DNA of 64,000 bases from Halopseudomonas maritima (GCF_021545785.1 NZ_CP079801.1:1240001-1304000); one strand, 5' to 3'; positions 17,010 to 26,015 are shown, numbered from the stretch's first letter. Program-made: numbers and translations. The notes: generated from the letters alone by a model not told the origin.

Positions 17010-17568
17010 GCTGGTTGCCGCCGCTCTGCTGCTGGGGGCCATCGCCGTCGCCGCGCAGGGTGGCTGGTTGCAGGCCAAGGCATGGCTGGCCCAATGGTTG
17101 ATCGCCGATGCCTGGACCGAGCAGCTGCAGGCGGGCACACCGAGCAAACCCTGGCCCTGGGCCGACACCTGGCCGGTTGCCAAGCTGACCACACCCGACG
17201 GCGAGGCCCGCTACGTACTCGACAGCGTCAGCGGTCAGGCGCTGGCCTTCGGGCCGGGCCAGCTGGACAACGGCGTTGCGCCCGGGCAAACCGGCACCCT
17301 GCTGCTGGCCGGTCATCAGGACAGCCACTTTGCCTTTGTCGAGCAGCTGAAAACAGGGCAGGTGTTGACCCTGCAGGACGCCACCGGACGCGAGTACCGC
17401 TACCGCGTGGCGAGCCAACGCATCGTCGACAGCCGCAAGGAGCCGATGCTGCTGCAATACGATCGCGCTGAGCTGCGACTGGTCACCTGCTACCCGTTCC
17501 GCGCCCTGACCAGCGGCGGCCCCCTGCGCTATGTGGTCACCGCCTGGCTGGAGACACCCGCCTCGTGA
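17002..17568 (+). CDS. Class GN sortase
   Basis: A 188-residue sortase of the class found in Gram-negative bacteria, a membrane-anchored cysteine transpeptidase acting in the periplasm on the adjacent VIT/vWA protein. It has an N-terminal membrane helix (about 3-22), and the catalytic triad is visible: His105 in LLAGHQDSHF, Cys163 in LVTCYPF and Arg176 in GPLRYVV. The length fits the family (about 180-210). It overlaps the upstream substrate gene and is followed after 59 bases by creB. There is normally one dedicated substrate, as seen here. What the substrate is attached to in a Gram-negative envelope is not known. Confidence 0.94.
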   Translation: MRKLVAAALLLGAIAVAAQGGWLQAKAWLAQWLIADAWTEQLQAGTPSKPWPWADTWPVAKLTTPDGEARYVLDSVSGQALAFGPGQLDNGVAPGQTGTLLLAGHQDSHFAFVEQLKTGQVLTLQDATGREYRYRVASQRIVDSRKEPMLLQYDRAELRLVTCYPFRALTSGGPLRYVVTAWLETPAS

Positions 17569-17627
17569 TTGCGCAGCCCCTAGATAAACCGCCACAATCG
17601 GAGGGTGATTCACGGACAGGGCAGACC

Positions 17628-18332
17628 ATGCCGGACAGGATTCTGATTATCGAGGACGAGCCCGCCATCGCCGATGCGCTGGTGTACGCGCTCGGCACCG
17701 AAGGCTTCGAGGTGCACTGGTGCGGCCTGGCTGGCGACGGCATGCAGTGGCTGCGCGACAACCCGGTCGACCTGCTGGTACTCGACGTTGGCCTGCCCGA
17801 CGAAAGCGGCTTTGAAGTCTGCCGCCGCATCCGCCAGTTCTCAGCGCTGCCGATCATGTTCCTGACCGCGCGCAAGGAAGAAGTCGACCGCATCGTCGGG
17901 CTGGAAATCGGCGCCGACGACTATGTGGTCAAACCCTTCAGCCCGCGGGAAATCTCCGCCCGAGCGCGCGCCATCCTGCGCCGCACCCGGGCCGAACCGC
18001 TGTCCGCTGACCAGCCGGCACCTGCCGAGCTGTTTCTGCACGACGCCGAGCGCAAACGCATTCGCTACCACCAGCAGTGGCTGGATCTCACGCGCTACGA
18101 GTACCTGATTCTCAGCACCCTGCTGCTCCGCCCCGAGCACGTGCTCAGCCGAGATCAGTTGATGGAGGCTGTCTGGGCCGACCCCGGTGCCAGTCTCGAC
18201 CGGGTAATCGACACCCATATCAAGGGCATCCGCACCAAACTCAAGCGTATCCTGCCCAGCCACGACCCCATCATCACCCATCGCGGCCTGGGCTACAGCA
18301 TCAACCCGCAGCCGCCGGGCACCGACGCATGA
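17628..18332 (+). CDS. creB: Two-component response regulator CreB
   Basis: An OmpR/PhoB-type regulator of 234 residues. The receiver domain has Asp10/Glu11, the phospho-acceptor Asp53 in VLDVGLPDESGFEVC, Thr80 and Lys102 in DDYVVKPFSPREI; the C-terminal winged helix has LTRYEYLILSTLLLRPEHVL and a THRGLGYS ending. The similarity is closest to CreB (LEIGADDYV, KPFSPRE and HTHRGxGYS-type ends), which in pseudomonads affects beta-lactamase, biofilm and fermentation genes. The ATG at 17628 is used; the upstream in-frame extension to 17565 lies in the sortase end. Its stop overlaps the creC start (ATGA). Confidence 0.9.
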   Translation: MPDRILIIEDEPAIADALVYALGTEGFEVHWCGLAGDGMQWLRDNPVDLLVLDVGLPDESGFEVCRRIRQFSALPIMFLTARKEEVDRIVGLEIGADDYVVKPFSPREISARARAILRRTRAEPLSADQPAPAELFLHDAERKRIRYHQQWLDLTRYEYLILSTLLLRPEHVLSRDQLMEAVWADPGASLDRVIDTHIKGIRTKLKRILPSHDPIITHRGLGYSINPQPPGTDA

Positions 18333-19792
18333 GCCTGAGCACCCGCCTGCTGCTTGGCTGGTTTGTCATTGCCGGCCTTGCCACGGTGCTGTTTCTCAAC
18401 AGTATTCTCAATCAGGTGCCCTCGTCCGTGCGCCAGGCCAGCGAAGAGGTGATGGTCGACAGCGCCAACCTGCTGGCCGAAATCGCCGAGCAGCACTGGC
18501 AGCAAGGCTTTGCCGCAGACAGCCCGTTTGCTACCGCCATCAACCGCTATCTGGCCCGCGAGCTGGACGCACAAATCTGGTCACGCCACAAAACCCGCAG
18601 CGAGCTGGTGATCTATCTGACCGACATCAACGGCAGCGTGCTGTATCACACCGACCCACAGCAGATCGGCGAGGACTACTCGCAATGGCGCGACGTGTCG
18701 CTCACGCTGCGCGGCGAATACGGTGCGCGCACCACGCGCATCGACCCCGAGGACGACACCAGCAGCCTGATGTACATCGCCGCGCCGGTGTACCAGGGCA
18801 ATCAGCTGGCCGGCGTGCTGACGCTCGCCAAACCCAACGCCAGCTTGCACCCGTTTATCACCCTGGCGCATGGTTACTTCTGGCAGCGCGGCGGGGTGAT
18901 CCTGTTCGGCGCGCTGCTGCTCGGTGCCGGCATGGCCTTCTGGCTGACCCGCTCGGTCAGGCGACTGGTGGATTACGTCGAGCGGGTGCGCCACGGTGAG
19001 CGGGTCAGCCCGCCGCAACTGGCTGACAAGGAGCTGGCCCGCCTGGCCGCTGCCACCGAGGCGATGCGCCGCGAGATCGACGGCAAGGCCTATGTCGAGC
19101 AGTACGTGCACACCCTGACCCATGAAATGAAGTCACCGCTGTCGGCCATCCGCGGCGCGGCCGAGCTGCTGCAGGAAGGCGACGTGCCCGCCCCCATGCG
19201 CGAGCGTTTTCTGGCCAATATCGACAGCGAGTCCAGCCGCCTGCAGCGGCTGGTTGATCGCCTGCTGTCACTGGCCGGCGTGGAGAAGCGCCAGACGCTT
19301 GAGCAGACCGAGCTGGTTGAGCTGGCCGAGATCGCGGCGCTTGAACTGGAAGCCAAACGCCCGCTGGCCGAGCGCAAAAACCTGACGCTGCAACTGGACA
19401 GTTGCGCCGACAGCAGCCTGGCCGGAGATCGTTTTCTGCTCGAACAGGCGATCAGCAACCTGCTCGACAACGCCATCGAGTTCAGCCTGCCCGACGGCAC
19501 CATCACCCTGCAGATCAGCTCCAGCGCCCCGGCGCTGAGCCTGCGCGTGCGCAACGACGGGCCGGCCGTGCCGGACTACGCCCTGGACCGGGTATTTGAG
19601 CGCTTTTATTCCCTGCCGCGGCCGGACGGCCAGCGCAAGAGCACCGGGCTGGGGCTGAGTTTTGTCAGGGAGATCGCCAGACTGCACCACGGCCGGGTGA
19701 GTCTGCGTAACCGCGCGGAAGGCGGCGTGGAAGTAGAGATGCAGCTGGATAGAGAAGCACAAACGGGAGAAGGTCACCCCTCTCCCGTTTGA
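18329..19792 (+). CDS. creC: Sensor histidine kinase CreC
   Basis: The 487-residue kinase has two membrane helices (about 7-25 and 187-206) framing a periplasmic sensor with ITLRGEYGART-like LRGEYGARTT and MYIAAPVYQG, then HAMP-like linker, the HisKA motif THEMKSPLSAIRGAAELL with phospho-acceptor His265, and the HATPase boxes NLLDNAIEF and STGLGLSFVREIARLH. The motifs FERFYSLPRPDGQ and the sensor segment are those of CreC. It overlaps creB by four bases. The usual third gene creD is absent; gcvP follows in the opposite direction. The last 30 bases of the gene are a perfect-stem hairpin that can end transcription. Confidence 0.92.
   Translation: MSLSTRLLLGWFVIAGLATVLFLNSILNQVPSSVRQASEEVMVDSANLLAEIAEQHWQQGFAADSPFATAINRYLARELDAQIWSRHKTRSELVIYLTDINGSVLYHTDPQQIGEDYSQWRDVSLTLRGEYGARTTRIDPEDDTSSLMYIAAPVYQGNQLAGVLTLAKPNASLHPFITLAHGYFWQRGGVILFGALLLGAGMAFWLTRSVRRLVDYVERVRHGERVSPPQLADKELARLAAATEAMRREIDGKAYVEQYVHTLTHEMKSPLSAIRGAAELLQEGDVPAPMRERFLANIDSESSRLQRLVDRLLSLAGVEKRQTLEQTELVELAEIAALELEAKRPLAERKNLTLQLDSCADSSLAGDRFLLEQAISNLLDNAIEFSLPDGTITLQISSSAPALSLRVRNDGPAVPDYALDRVFERFYSLPRPDGQRKSTGLGLSFVREIARLHHGRVSLRNRAEGGVEVEMQLDREAQTGEGHPSPV
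19761..19790. terminator. Hairpin at the creC end, between convergent creC and gcvP
   Basis: A perfect 10-bp stem AAACGGGAGA / TCTCCCGTTT encloses a 10-base loop. It lies inside the last codons of creC, and the creC TGA begins at its last base. The A-rich and T-rich arm ends allow it to act in either direction, which suits its place between two convergent genes, but no long T-run follows. Confidence 0.6.
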
Positions 19793-19803
19793 TACTGGCG
19801 ACC

Positions 19804-22689
19804 TCAGTCCTCGTAAGACTCGATCGGCGGGCAGGCGCAGAACAGGTTGCGGTCCCCAAAGACGTTGTCGATACGGTTCACGCTCGGCCAGAACTTGTTG
19901 GCCGCGACCCAGGGCTGCGGGAACACCGCCTCTTCACGGCTGTAGGCACGCTGCCAGTCGCCGGTGATGTCAGCCAGGGTGTGCGGTGCGTTGTGCAGCG
20001 GGTTGTCCTCTGCCGTCCACTCACCCAGCTCAACCTTGTGGATCTCGGCGCGGATGGTCAGCATCGCGTCAATAAAGCGATCCAGCTCGGCCTTGGACTC
20101 GCTCTCGGTCGGCTCGATCATCAAGGTGCCGGCCACCGGGAACGACATGGTCGGCGCGTGGAAGCCGAAGTCCATCAGGCGCTTGGCGACATCTTCCTCG
20201 CTGACACCCGAGGCCGCCTTGAGCGGGCGGATGTCGATGATGCACTCGTGCGCCACCCGGCCGTTACGGCCGCTGTACAGCACCGGATAGGCATCGCCCA
20301 GACGCTTGGCCAGATAGTTGGCGTTGAGGATGGCGACCGAGGTGGCCTGACGCAGACCGATCGCACCCATCAGGGCGATGTAGGTCCAGCTGATTGGCAG
20401 AATGCTCGCGCTGCCCCAGGGCGCCGCGCTGACCGCGCCGTTTTCCGGGTTCGGGCCATCCAGCGGCACCACCGGGTGGTTGGCAACGAAGGGCGCCAGG
20501 TGCGCCTTGACGCCAATCGGGCCCATGCCCGGGCCGCCGCCGCCGTGCGGAATACAGAAGGTCTTGTGCAGGTTCATGTGCGACACGTCGGCACCGATGT
20601 CGGCCGGACGGGTCAGACCCACCTGCGCGTTCAGGTTGGCACCGTCCATGTACACCTGACCACCGTGCTGGTGGATGATCTCGCAGATCTCGCGGATACC
20701 TTCCTCGTAGACACCGTGGGTCGACGGGTAGGTAATCATCAGGCAGGACAGGTTGTCGGCGTTGTCGGTCGCCTTCTGGCGCAGGTCCGCCACATCCACG
20801 TTGCCCTGGTCGTCGCAGTTGACCAGCACCACGCGCATGCTCGCCATCATCGCCGAGGCCGGGTTGGTGCCGTGCGCCGAGGTGGGGATCAGGCAGACGT
20901 TGCGGTGCGCCTCGTCGTTGCTTTCGTGGAACTTGCGGATCGCCAGCAGGCCGGCGTACTCACCCTGCGCGCCGGAGTTGGGCTGCATGCAGATGGCATC
21001 GAAGCCGGTGATGGTGCGCAACATGGCTTCCAGCTCGTCGATCATCTGCTTGTAGCCCTCGGCCTGCGCCAGCGGCGCAAAGGGATGCAGCTGACCAAAC
21101 TCCGGCCAGGTGATCGGGATCATCTCGGTGGTCGCGTTCAGCTTCATGGTGCAGGAGCCGAGCGGGATCATCGCATGGTTCAGCGCCAGATCCTTGTTCT
21201 CCAGCGACTTGATGTAGCGCAGCATCTCGGTTTCCGAGTGGTAGCTGTTGAACACCGGGTGGGTCAGAAACGCGGAGGTACGACGCAGCGCTGCCGGAAT
21301 CCCCATCTCGGTAGCGCTGACCTTGGCGTCCAGCGCGGCAACATCCTGACCGTGCGCGGCCCCGGCAAAGGCCGCCAGCAGCTGGTCGATGGTGGCGCGG
21401 GTGGTGGTTTCATCCAGGCTGACACCCAGATGATCGGCATCGATCACCCGCAGGTTGATGCGCGCGGCGCGGGCACGCTCAAGAATCTCGCGGGCCTTGC
21501 CCGGCACCTTCAGGGTCAAGGTATCGAAGAAGGTCGCGTTGCGACGCTCGATACCCTGCGCGCTCAGGCCTTCAGCCAGAATCGCGGTCAAACGCTGGAC
21601 GCGCTCGGCGATCTGCTTGAGGCCCTGCGGGCCGTGGTAAACGGCGTAGAAGCTGGCGATGTTGGCCAGCAGCACCTGCGCGGTACAGATGTTGGAGTTG
21701 GCCTTCTCGCGGCGAATGTGCTGCTCACGGGTCTGCAGCGCCATACGCAGGGCACGGTTGCCGCGGGTATCAACCGACACACCGATGATGCGGCCCGGCA
21801 TCGCGCGCTTGTAGGCATCACGGGTAGCGAAGAAAGCAGCGTGCGGTCCGCCGTAGCCCATCGGCACACCAAAACGCTGCGCCGAACCAAAGACCACATC
21901 CGCGCCCAGCTCGCCCGGCGGCGTCAGCAGGGTCAGGCCGAGTAGATCAGCGCCGACACAGGCCAGACCTTTCTGCGCCTGAACCTGCTCGATCAGCGGT
22001 TTGATGTCGCGGATTTCACCCCAGGTGGTCGGGTATTGGAACAGCGCGCCAAAGACCTCGTACTCGCCCAGCTTGCTGACGTCATCGACCACCACGTCAA
22101 AGCCAAAGGCCTCGGCGCGGGTCAGCACCACGGAGATGGTCTGCGGATGGCAGTCCTGATCAACGAAGAACAGGTTGCTCTTGCTCTTGGCAACCCGCTT
22201 GGCCAGCGCCATGGCTTCGGCAGCGGCGGTGGCTTCGTCCAGCAGCGAGGCGCTGGCCAGTTCCATGCCGGTCAGGTCGATGGTCAGTTGCTGGAAGTTC
22301 AGCAGCGACTCCAGACGGCCCTGGGCAATCTCTGGCTGGTACGGGGTGTAGGCGGTGTACCAGCCCGGATTCTCCAGCACGTTGCGCAGGATCACGGTGG
22401 GCGTCAGGGTGCCGTGATAGCCCATGCCGATGCAGGAGGTGAAGATCTGGTTGCGGCTGGCAACCTGCTTCAGGTAGTCCAGCACCTCGGCCTCGCTGCG
22501 CGGGCCGTCCAGCGGCAGCAGGTCATCGCGCAGAATGCTTTGCGGCACGGTCTGTGCGACCAGCGCTTCCAGCGTGTCGGCGCCCAGGGTCGACAGCATG
22601 GCTTGCTGTTCGATGGCGTCCGGGCCGATGTGACGGCGAATGAAGGCGTCGGTCTGTTCCAGCTCGACGAGGCTCGGGGTGTGGCTCAT
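19804..22689 (-). CDS. gcvP: Glycine dehydrogenase (aminomethyl-transferring), P-protein
   Basis: Pyridoxal-phosphate enzyme of the glycine cleavage system; it decarboxylates glycine and passes the aminomethyl group to the lipoyl arm of GcvH. The 961-residue single-chain form has two homologous halves; the PLP-binding lysine is Lys709 in NLHKTFCIPHGGGGPGMGP. N-terminal features FIRRHIGPD and GMGYHGTLTP agree with the family. The ATG at 22689 gives the family start MSHTPSL; ten further codons are open upstream. It lies after gcvH but is separated from it by a terminator-like hairpin, so its expression may be lower than or partly independent of gcvT-gcvH. Confidence 0.97.
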   Translation of the reverse strand: MSHTPSLVELEQTDAFIRRHIGPDAIEQQAMLSTLGADTLEALVAQTVPQSILRDDLLPLDGPRSEAEVLDYLKQVASRNQIFTSCIGMGYHGTLTPTVILRNVLENPGWYTAYTPYQPEIAQGRLESLLNFQQLTIDLTGMELASASLLDEATAAAEAMALAKRVAKSKSNLFFVDQDCHPQTISVVLTRAEAFGFDVVVDDVSKLGEYEVFGALFQYPTTWGEIRDIKPLIEQVQAQKGLACVGADLLGLTLLTPPGELGADVVFGSAQRFGVPMGYGGPHAAFFATRDAYKRAMPGRIIGVSVDTRGNRALRMALQTREQHIRREKANSNICTAQVLLANIASFYAVYHGPQGLKQIAERVQRLTAILAEGLSAQGIERRNATFFDTLTLKVPGKAREILERARAARINLRVIDADHLGVSLDETTTRATIDQLLAAFAGAAHGQDVAALDAKVSATEMGIPAALRRTSAFLTHPVFNSYHSETEMLRYIKSLENKDLALNHAMIPLGSCTMKLNATTEMIPITWPEFGQLHPFAPLAQAEGYKQMIDELEAMLRTITGFDAICMQPNSGAQGEYAGLLAIRKFHESNDEAHRNVCLIPTSAHGTNPASAMMASMRVVLVNCDDQGNVDVADLRQKATDNADNLSCLMITYPSTHGVYEEGIREICEIIHQHGGQVYMDGANLNAQVGLTRPADIGADVSHMNLHKTFCIPHGGGGPGMGPIGVKAHLAPFVANHPVVPLDGPNPENGAVSAAPWGSASILPISWTYIALMGAIGLRQATSVAILNANYLAKRLGDAYPVLYSGRNGRVAHECIIDIRPLKAASGVSEEDVAKRLMDFGFHAPTMSFPVAGTLMIEPTESESKAELDRFIDAMLTIRAEIHKVELGEWTAEDNPLHNAPHTLADITGDWQRAYSREEAVFPQPWVAANKFWPSVNRIDNVFGDRNLFCACPPIESYED

Positions 22690-22717
22690 GGGGTGTACCT
22701 GTGCAAAGTGTGAAAGC

Positions 22718-22744
22718 AAAAAGCCCCGACGCGAATCAGGGCTT
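22718..22744 (-). terminator. Intrinsic terminator-like hairpin between gcvH and gcvP
   Basis: On the minus strand AAGCCC and GGGCTT form a stem around the loop TGATTCGCGTCG, followed at once by TTTTT and more T-rich sequence. It stands 26 bases after the gcvH stop and 29 bases before the gcvP start, so it would cut or attenuate readthrough into gcvP. Confidence 0.65.
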
Positions 22745-22769
22745 CAGCACAACAACCAGCGAATAGCGA

Positions 22770-23150
22770 TCAGATGGAGGCGCCGTAGGCAGCCGCGTCC
22801 ATCAGCTTATCCAGCTCACTGGCATCGCTCGGCTTGATCTTGAAGAACCAGGCATCGCCGTAGGGTGCGCTGTTGACCAGCTCAGGGGAGTCGGCCAGCG
22901 CGTCGTTGACGGCGACCACTTCACCGCTGATCGGCGCGTAGATGTCGGAAGCGGCCTTGACCGACTCGACCACCGCGCACTCTTCACCGGCGGCGACTTC
23001 ACGGCCGACTTCGGGGCACTCGACGAAAACCACGTCACCCAGCAGGTCCTGCGCGTGATCGGTGATACCAACAGTCACGGTGCCATCGGCTTCCAGACGG
23101 GTCCACTCATGGCTGGCGGCATAACGCAGTTCGGCGGGAATGTTGCTCAT
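22770..23150 (-). CDS. gcvH: Glycine cleavage system H protein
   Basis: Small lipoyl carrier protein, 126 residues, which shuttles the aminomethyl group between P, T and L proteins. The lipoylated residue is Lys65 in VVESVKAASDIYAPISGEV, and the C-terminal part with NSAPYGDAWFFKIK is standard. The ATG at 23150 is preceded by GAGGATATTT at usable spacing. It sits 29 bases after gcvT in the same operon. Confidence 0.97.
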   Translation of the reverse strand: MSNIPAELRYAASHEWTRLEADGTVTVGITDHAQDLLGDVVFVECPEVGREVAAGEECAVVESVKAASDIYAPISGEVVAVNDALADSPELVNSAPYGDAWFFKIKPSDASELDKLMDAAAYGASI

Positions 23151-23179
23151 GGAAATATCCTCAGGAGTTGAATCAATGC

Positions 23180-24265
23180 TTATTCGATGACCGACTGGCC
23201 GTTACGTACGAAGCTGGGCTTGACCACCCGCACGTCCAGCCGTTTGCCGCGAATCTCGACCTGAGCGCTGCTACCGGTCGCACGCGGCACGCGGGCCAGC
23301 GCGATGGAATAACCCAGCGTCGGGGAAAAGGTACCGCTGGTGATCTCGCCTTCGCCGACGCCGTCGACGATGACCTTCTGGTGGCCACGCAGCACAGCGC
23401 GCTCTTCCAGTACCAGGCCCACCAGCTTGGGCTGATCGCCGGCAGCTTTCTGGGCTTCCAGCGCCTGACGACCAATAAAGTCGCGCTCGGCCGGTTCCCA
23501 GGCGATGGTCCAGGCCATGTTGGCCGCCAGCGGGGAAATGCTTTCGTCCATGTCGGAGCCGTACAGATTCATGCCGGCCTCCAGACGCAGGGTGTCACGC
23601 GCACCCAGACCGCAGGGCTTGCAGCCCGCGCCGACTAGCGCCTGCCAGAAATCGGCGGATTGCTCAGCCGGCAGCATGATCTCCAGACCGTCTTCACCGG
23701 TGTAACCGGTACGACCGATAAACCAGTCACCCGACGGCAAGCCCTGGAAGGGCTTGAGATCGCTGATCAGTGCAGCGCGGTCGTCGCGGACCACCGACTT
23801 GACCAGCTCCAGCGCCTGCGGGCCCTGCACGGCGATCATCGCCAGCTCACTGCGCTCGGTCAGGGTGACGGCATAGGCGTCGGCCTGCTGGTTCATCCAG
23901 GCCAGGTCTTTCTCGCGGGTCGCGGCGTTGACCACCACGCGGTAACCATCAGCGGCCAGGTAAACGATCAGGTCATCAATAACGCCACCCTGCTCGTTCA
24001 GCATGCCGCTGTAAAGTGCCTTGCCCGGTGTCTTCAGACGGGCCACATCGTTAGCCAGCAGGTGCTGCAGGTAGGCTTGCGCCTCGCTGCCGGTCACATC
24101 GACTACCGTCATGTGGGAGACATCGAACATGCCGACCGCGCGGCGTACCTGGTGGTGCTCTTCGAGCTGAGAGCCGTAATTGATGGGCATCTCCCAGCCG
24201 CCAAAATCAACCATCTTGGCACCGGCAGCAAGGTGCTGATCGTACAAAGGGGTCCGCAGGGCCAT
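23180..24265 (-). CDS. gcvT: Glycine cleavage system aminomethyltransferase, T protein
   Basis: Tetrahydrofolate-dependent T protein, 361 residues, which releases ammonia and forms 5,10-methylene-THF from the aminomethylated H protein. Motifs seen are KMVDFGGWEMPINYGSQ, GMFDVSHMTVVDVTGSEA, the catalytic-aspartate region, RTGYTGEDGLEI and RDTLRLEAGMNLYGSDMDE. First gene of a gcvT-gcvH-(hairpin)-gcvP run. Only 74 bases separate it from the stop of the upstream iron-transport permease; no glycine riboswitch fold was recognised there, so control may be through a promoter inside or before that gap. Confidence 0.96.
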   Translation of the reverse strand: MALRTPLYDQHLAAGAKMVDFGGWEMPINYGSQLEEHHQVRRAVGMFDVSHMTVVDVTGSEAQAYLQHLLANDVARLKTPGKALYSGMLNEQGGVIDDLIVYLAADGYRVVVNAATREKDLAWMNQQADAYAVTLTERSELAMIAVQGPQALELVKSVVRDDRAALISDLKPFQGLPSGDWFIGRTGYTGEDGLEIMLPAEQSADFWQALVGAGCKPCGLGARDTLRLEAGMNLYGSDMDESISPLAANMAWTIAWEPAERDFIGRQALEAQKAAGDQPKLVGLVLEERAVLRGHQKVIVDGVGEGEITSGTFSPTLGYSIALARVPRATGSSAQVEIRGKRLDVRVVKPSFVRNGQSVIE

Positions 24266-24339
24266 CGCGCCATCCTTCGGTTCAGGGGTTGCAAAGGGCG
24301 AATTGTAGCCGTAAACCCGGCCGCTGTGCAGCCCGCCGA

Positions 24340-25986
24340 TCAGTGCGCCCGACTACCACCGGTCGAGTGCGCGGACCGGCGAATCAGTACAATGACCGGC
24401 AACAGCCCGGTAGCCACCAGGGTAATGGCCGGCAGCGCCGCTCTAGACCAGTTACCCTCAGCGGTCAGGCTGTGGATACGCACCGCCAGGGTATCCCAGC
24501 CAAAGGGGCGCATCAGCAAGGTCGCGGGCATTTCCTTGAGCACGTCGACAAACACCAGCAGCCCGGCGCTCAGCAGCCCCGGCATCAACAGGGGCAAATA
24601 GACACGCCAAAACACGCTGGCACCGGAATGCCCGAGACTGTGCGCGGCCTCAGGCAAGGCCGGACGAATACGTGCCAGCGCCGTATCAATCGGGCCACTG
24701 GCCACAGCCATAAAGCGAATCAGGTAGGCCAGCAGCAGGGCAAACAGGCTGCCCAACAGCAAGGGCGCGGGCGATTCTACTCCCAGCCAGCGTTGCAGCG
24801 GCACCACCAGCTGGTTATCCGCCACGCTGAACGCAAACATGATACCCACCGCCAGCACCGAGCCGGGCAGTGCGTAGCCGAGGTTGGCCAGCGCCACCGC
24901 CGAGCGCACCCGGCGAATCGGCTGCAATCGACGCGCCAGCACCAGCAGCAGCGCTACCACTACCGTGGTGACGGCGGCGATGATACCCAGGGTCAGGGTA
25001 TTACGAATCAGCGACCAATAGCGCTCATCAAAATCGTTGCTGCCGCTGCTGAACAGCCAGTAAAACAACTGAATCAGCGGAATGACAAAGGCCAGCGACA
25101 GTACCAGCAGGCAGTAGCCGGTAGCCAGCCAGCCACGTACGCCGCGCAGCTGGAACAGTGCGCTCTGGCGTGGTTTGTCACTGCCGGGAAAGCGCTTGCT
25201 GCCTTGGGCGCGGCGCTCGGCATACAGTGCCAGCAGCACAAACAGCAGCAACAGGCTGGCCAGCTGGGTGGCGGTCTGCAGGCTGTAGAAGCCGTACCAG
25301 GTCTTGTAGATGGCCGTGGTAAAGGTGTCGTAATTGAACACCGACACCGCGCCAAAGTCGGCCAGGGTTTCCATCACTGCCAGCGCCGCGCCGGCGCCAA
25401 TCGCCGGTCGCGCCATCGGCAATGCCACCCGCCAGAACGCCTGCCAGGGGCTGTGCCCGAGAATCCGCGCAGCTTCCATCAAACCGCGCCCCTGCGCCAA
25501 AAAGGCGCCGCGGGCGAGCATGTACACATAGGGGTAGAACACCAGCACCAGTACAAAGATCACGCCACCGGTGGAGCGAATGGAGGCCATGCGAAAGTCG
25601 CTGCCGAGCCAACCGCGCAACGTGGTTTGCAACGGCCCGGCAAAGTCCATGATGCCGATCATGACAAAGGCCAGCACATAGGCCGGCACCGCGAAGGGCA
25701 GCATCAGCGCCCAATCCAGCCAACGTCGCCCGGGAAAGCTGCACAGACTGGTGAGCCAGGCCAGGCTTACACCCAACAGCACCACGCCGCTGACAACGCC
25801 CAGTACCAGTACCAGCGTGTTGCCCAGCAGGCGCGTCATCTGGGTTTGCAGCAGATGATTCCAGATGGTGCTGTCCAGCGTGTTCCAACTCAGCGCCAAT
25901 ACCAGCAGCGGCAACAGCACCAGCACGGCGCCTGCGTAGGCGACAGCGCGCCACTGGGGCTTGGCAACAATGGACGGAAGCGGCAC
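24340..25986 (-). CDS. Ferric iron ABC transporter permease, two fused halves (FbpB/SfuB-like)
   Basis: A 548-residue inner-membrane permease with about twelve helices in two homologous halves. Each half has an EAA-type loop that contacts the ATPase: EAARILGHSPWQAFWRVALP in the first half and EAAHSLGHSGASVFWRVYLP in the second. This fused layout is typical of Fe(III) permeases of the FbpB/HitB/SfuB family. The start is GTG at 25986. The substrate-binding protein gene precedes it; the matching ATPase gene (fbpC) is not next to it and gcvT follows instead. A hairpin lies between binding protein and permease genes. Confidence 0.9.
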   Translation of the reverse strand: MPLPSIVAKPQWRAVAYAGAVLVLLPLLVLALSWNTLDSTIWNHLLQTQMTRLLGNTLVLVLGVVSGVVLLGVSLAWLTSLCSFPGRRWLDWALMLPFAVPAYVLAFVMIGIMDFAGPLQTTLRGWLGSDFRMASIRSTGGVIFVLVLVFYPYVYMLARGAFLAQGRGLMEAARILGHSPWQAFWRVALPMARPAIGAGAALAVMETLADFGAVSVFNYDTFTTAIYKTWYGFYSLQTATQLASLLLLFVLLALYAERRAQGSKRFPGSDKPRQSALFQLRGVRGWLATGYCLLVLSLAFVIPLIQLFYWLFSSGSNDFDERYWSLIRNTLTLGIIAAVTTVVVALLLVLARRLQPIRRVRSAVALANLGYALPGSVLAVGIMFAFSVADNQLVVPLQRWLGVESPAPLLLGSLFALLLAYLIRFMAVASGPIDTALARIRPALPEAAHSLGHSGASVFWRVYLPLLMPGLLSAGLLVFVDVLKEMPATLLMRPFGWDTLAVRIHSLTAEGNWSRAALPAITLVATGLLPVIVLIRRSAHSTGGSRAH

Positions 25987-26015
25987 TCAGACTCCTGTGA
26001 GCAAAAGCAGTGAGG

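Noticed and set aside
19789..21945. 718-codon open frame antisense to gcvP
   Set aside because: It mirrors codon bias of gcvP in a high-GC genome and has no recognisable protein features.
24266..24339. Glycine riboswitch before gcvT
   Set aside because: The gap is only 74 bases and shows no aptamer core.
24289..26013. 574-codon open frame antisense to the iron permease
   Set aside because: Composition is a Gln/His/Arg-rich shadow of a membrane protein gene.
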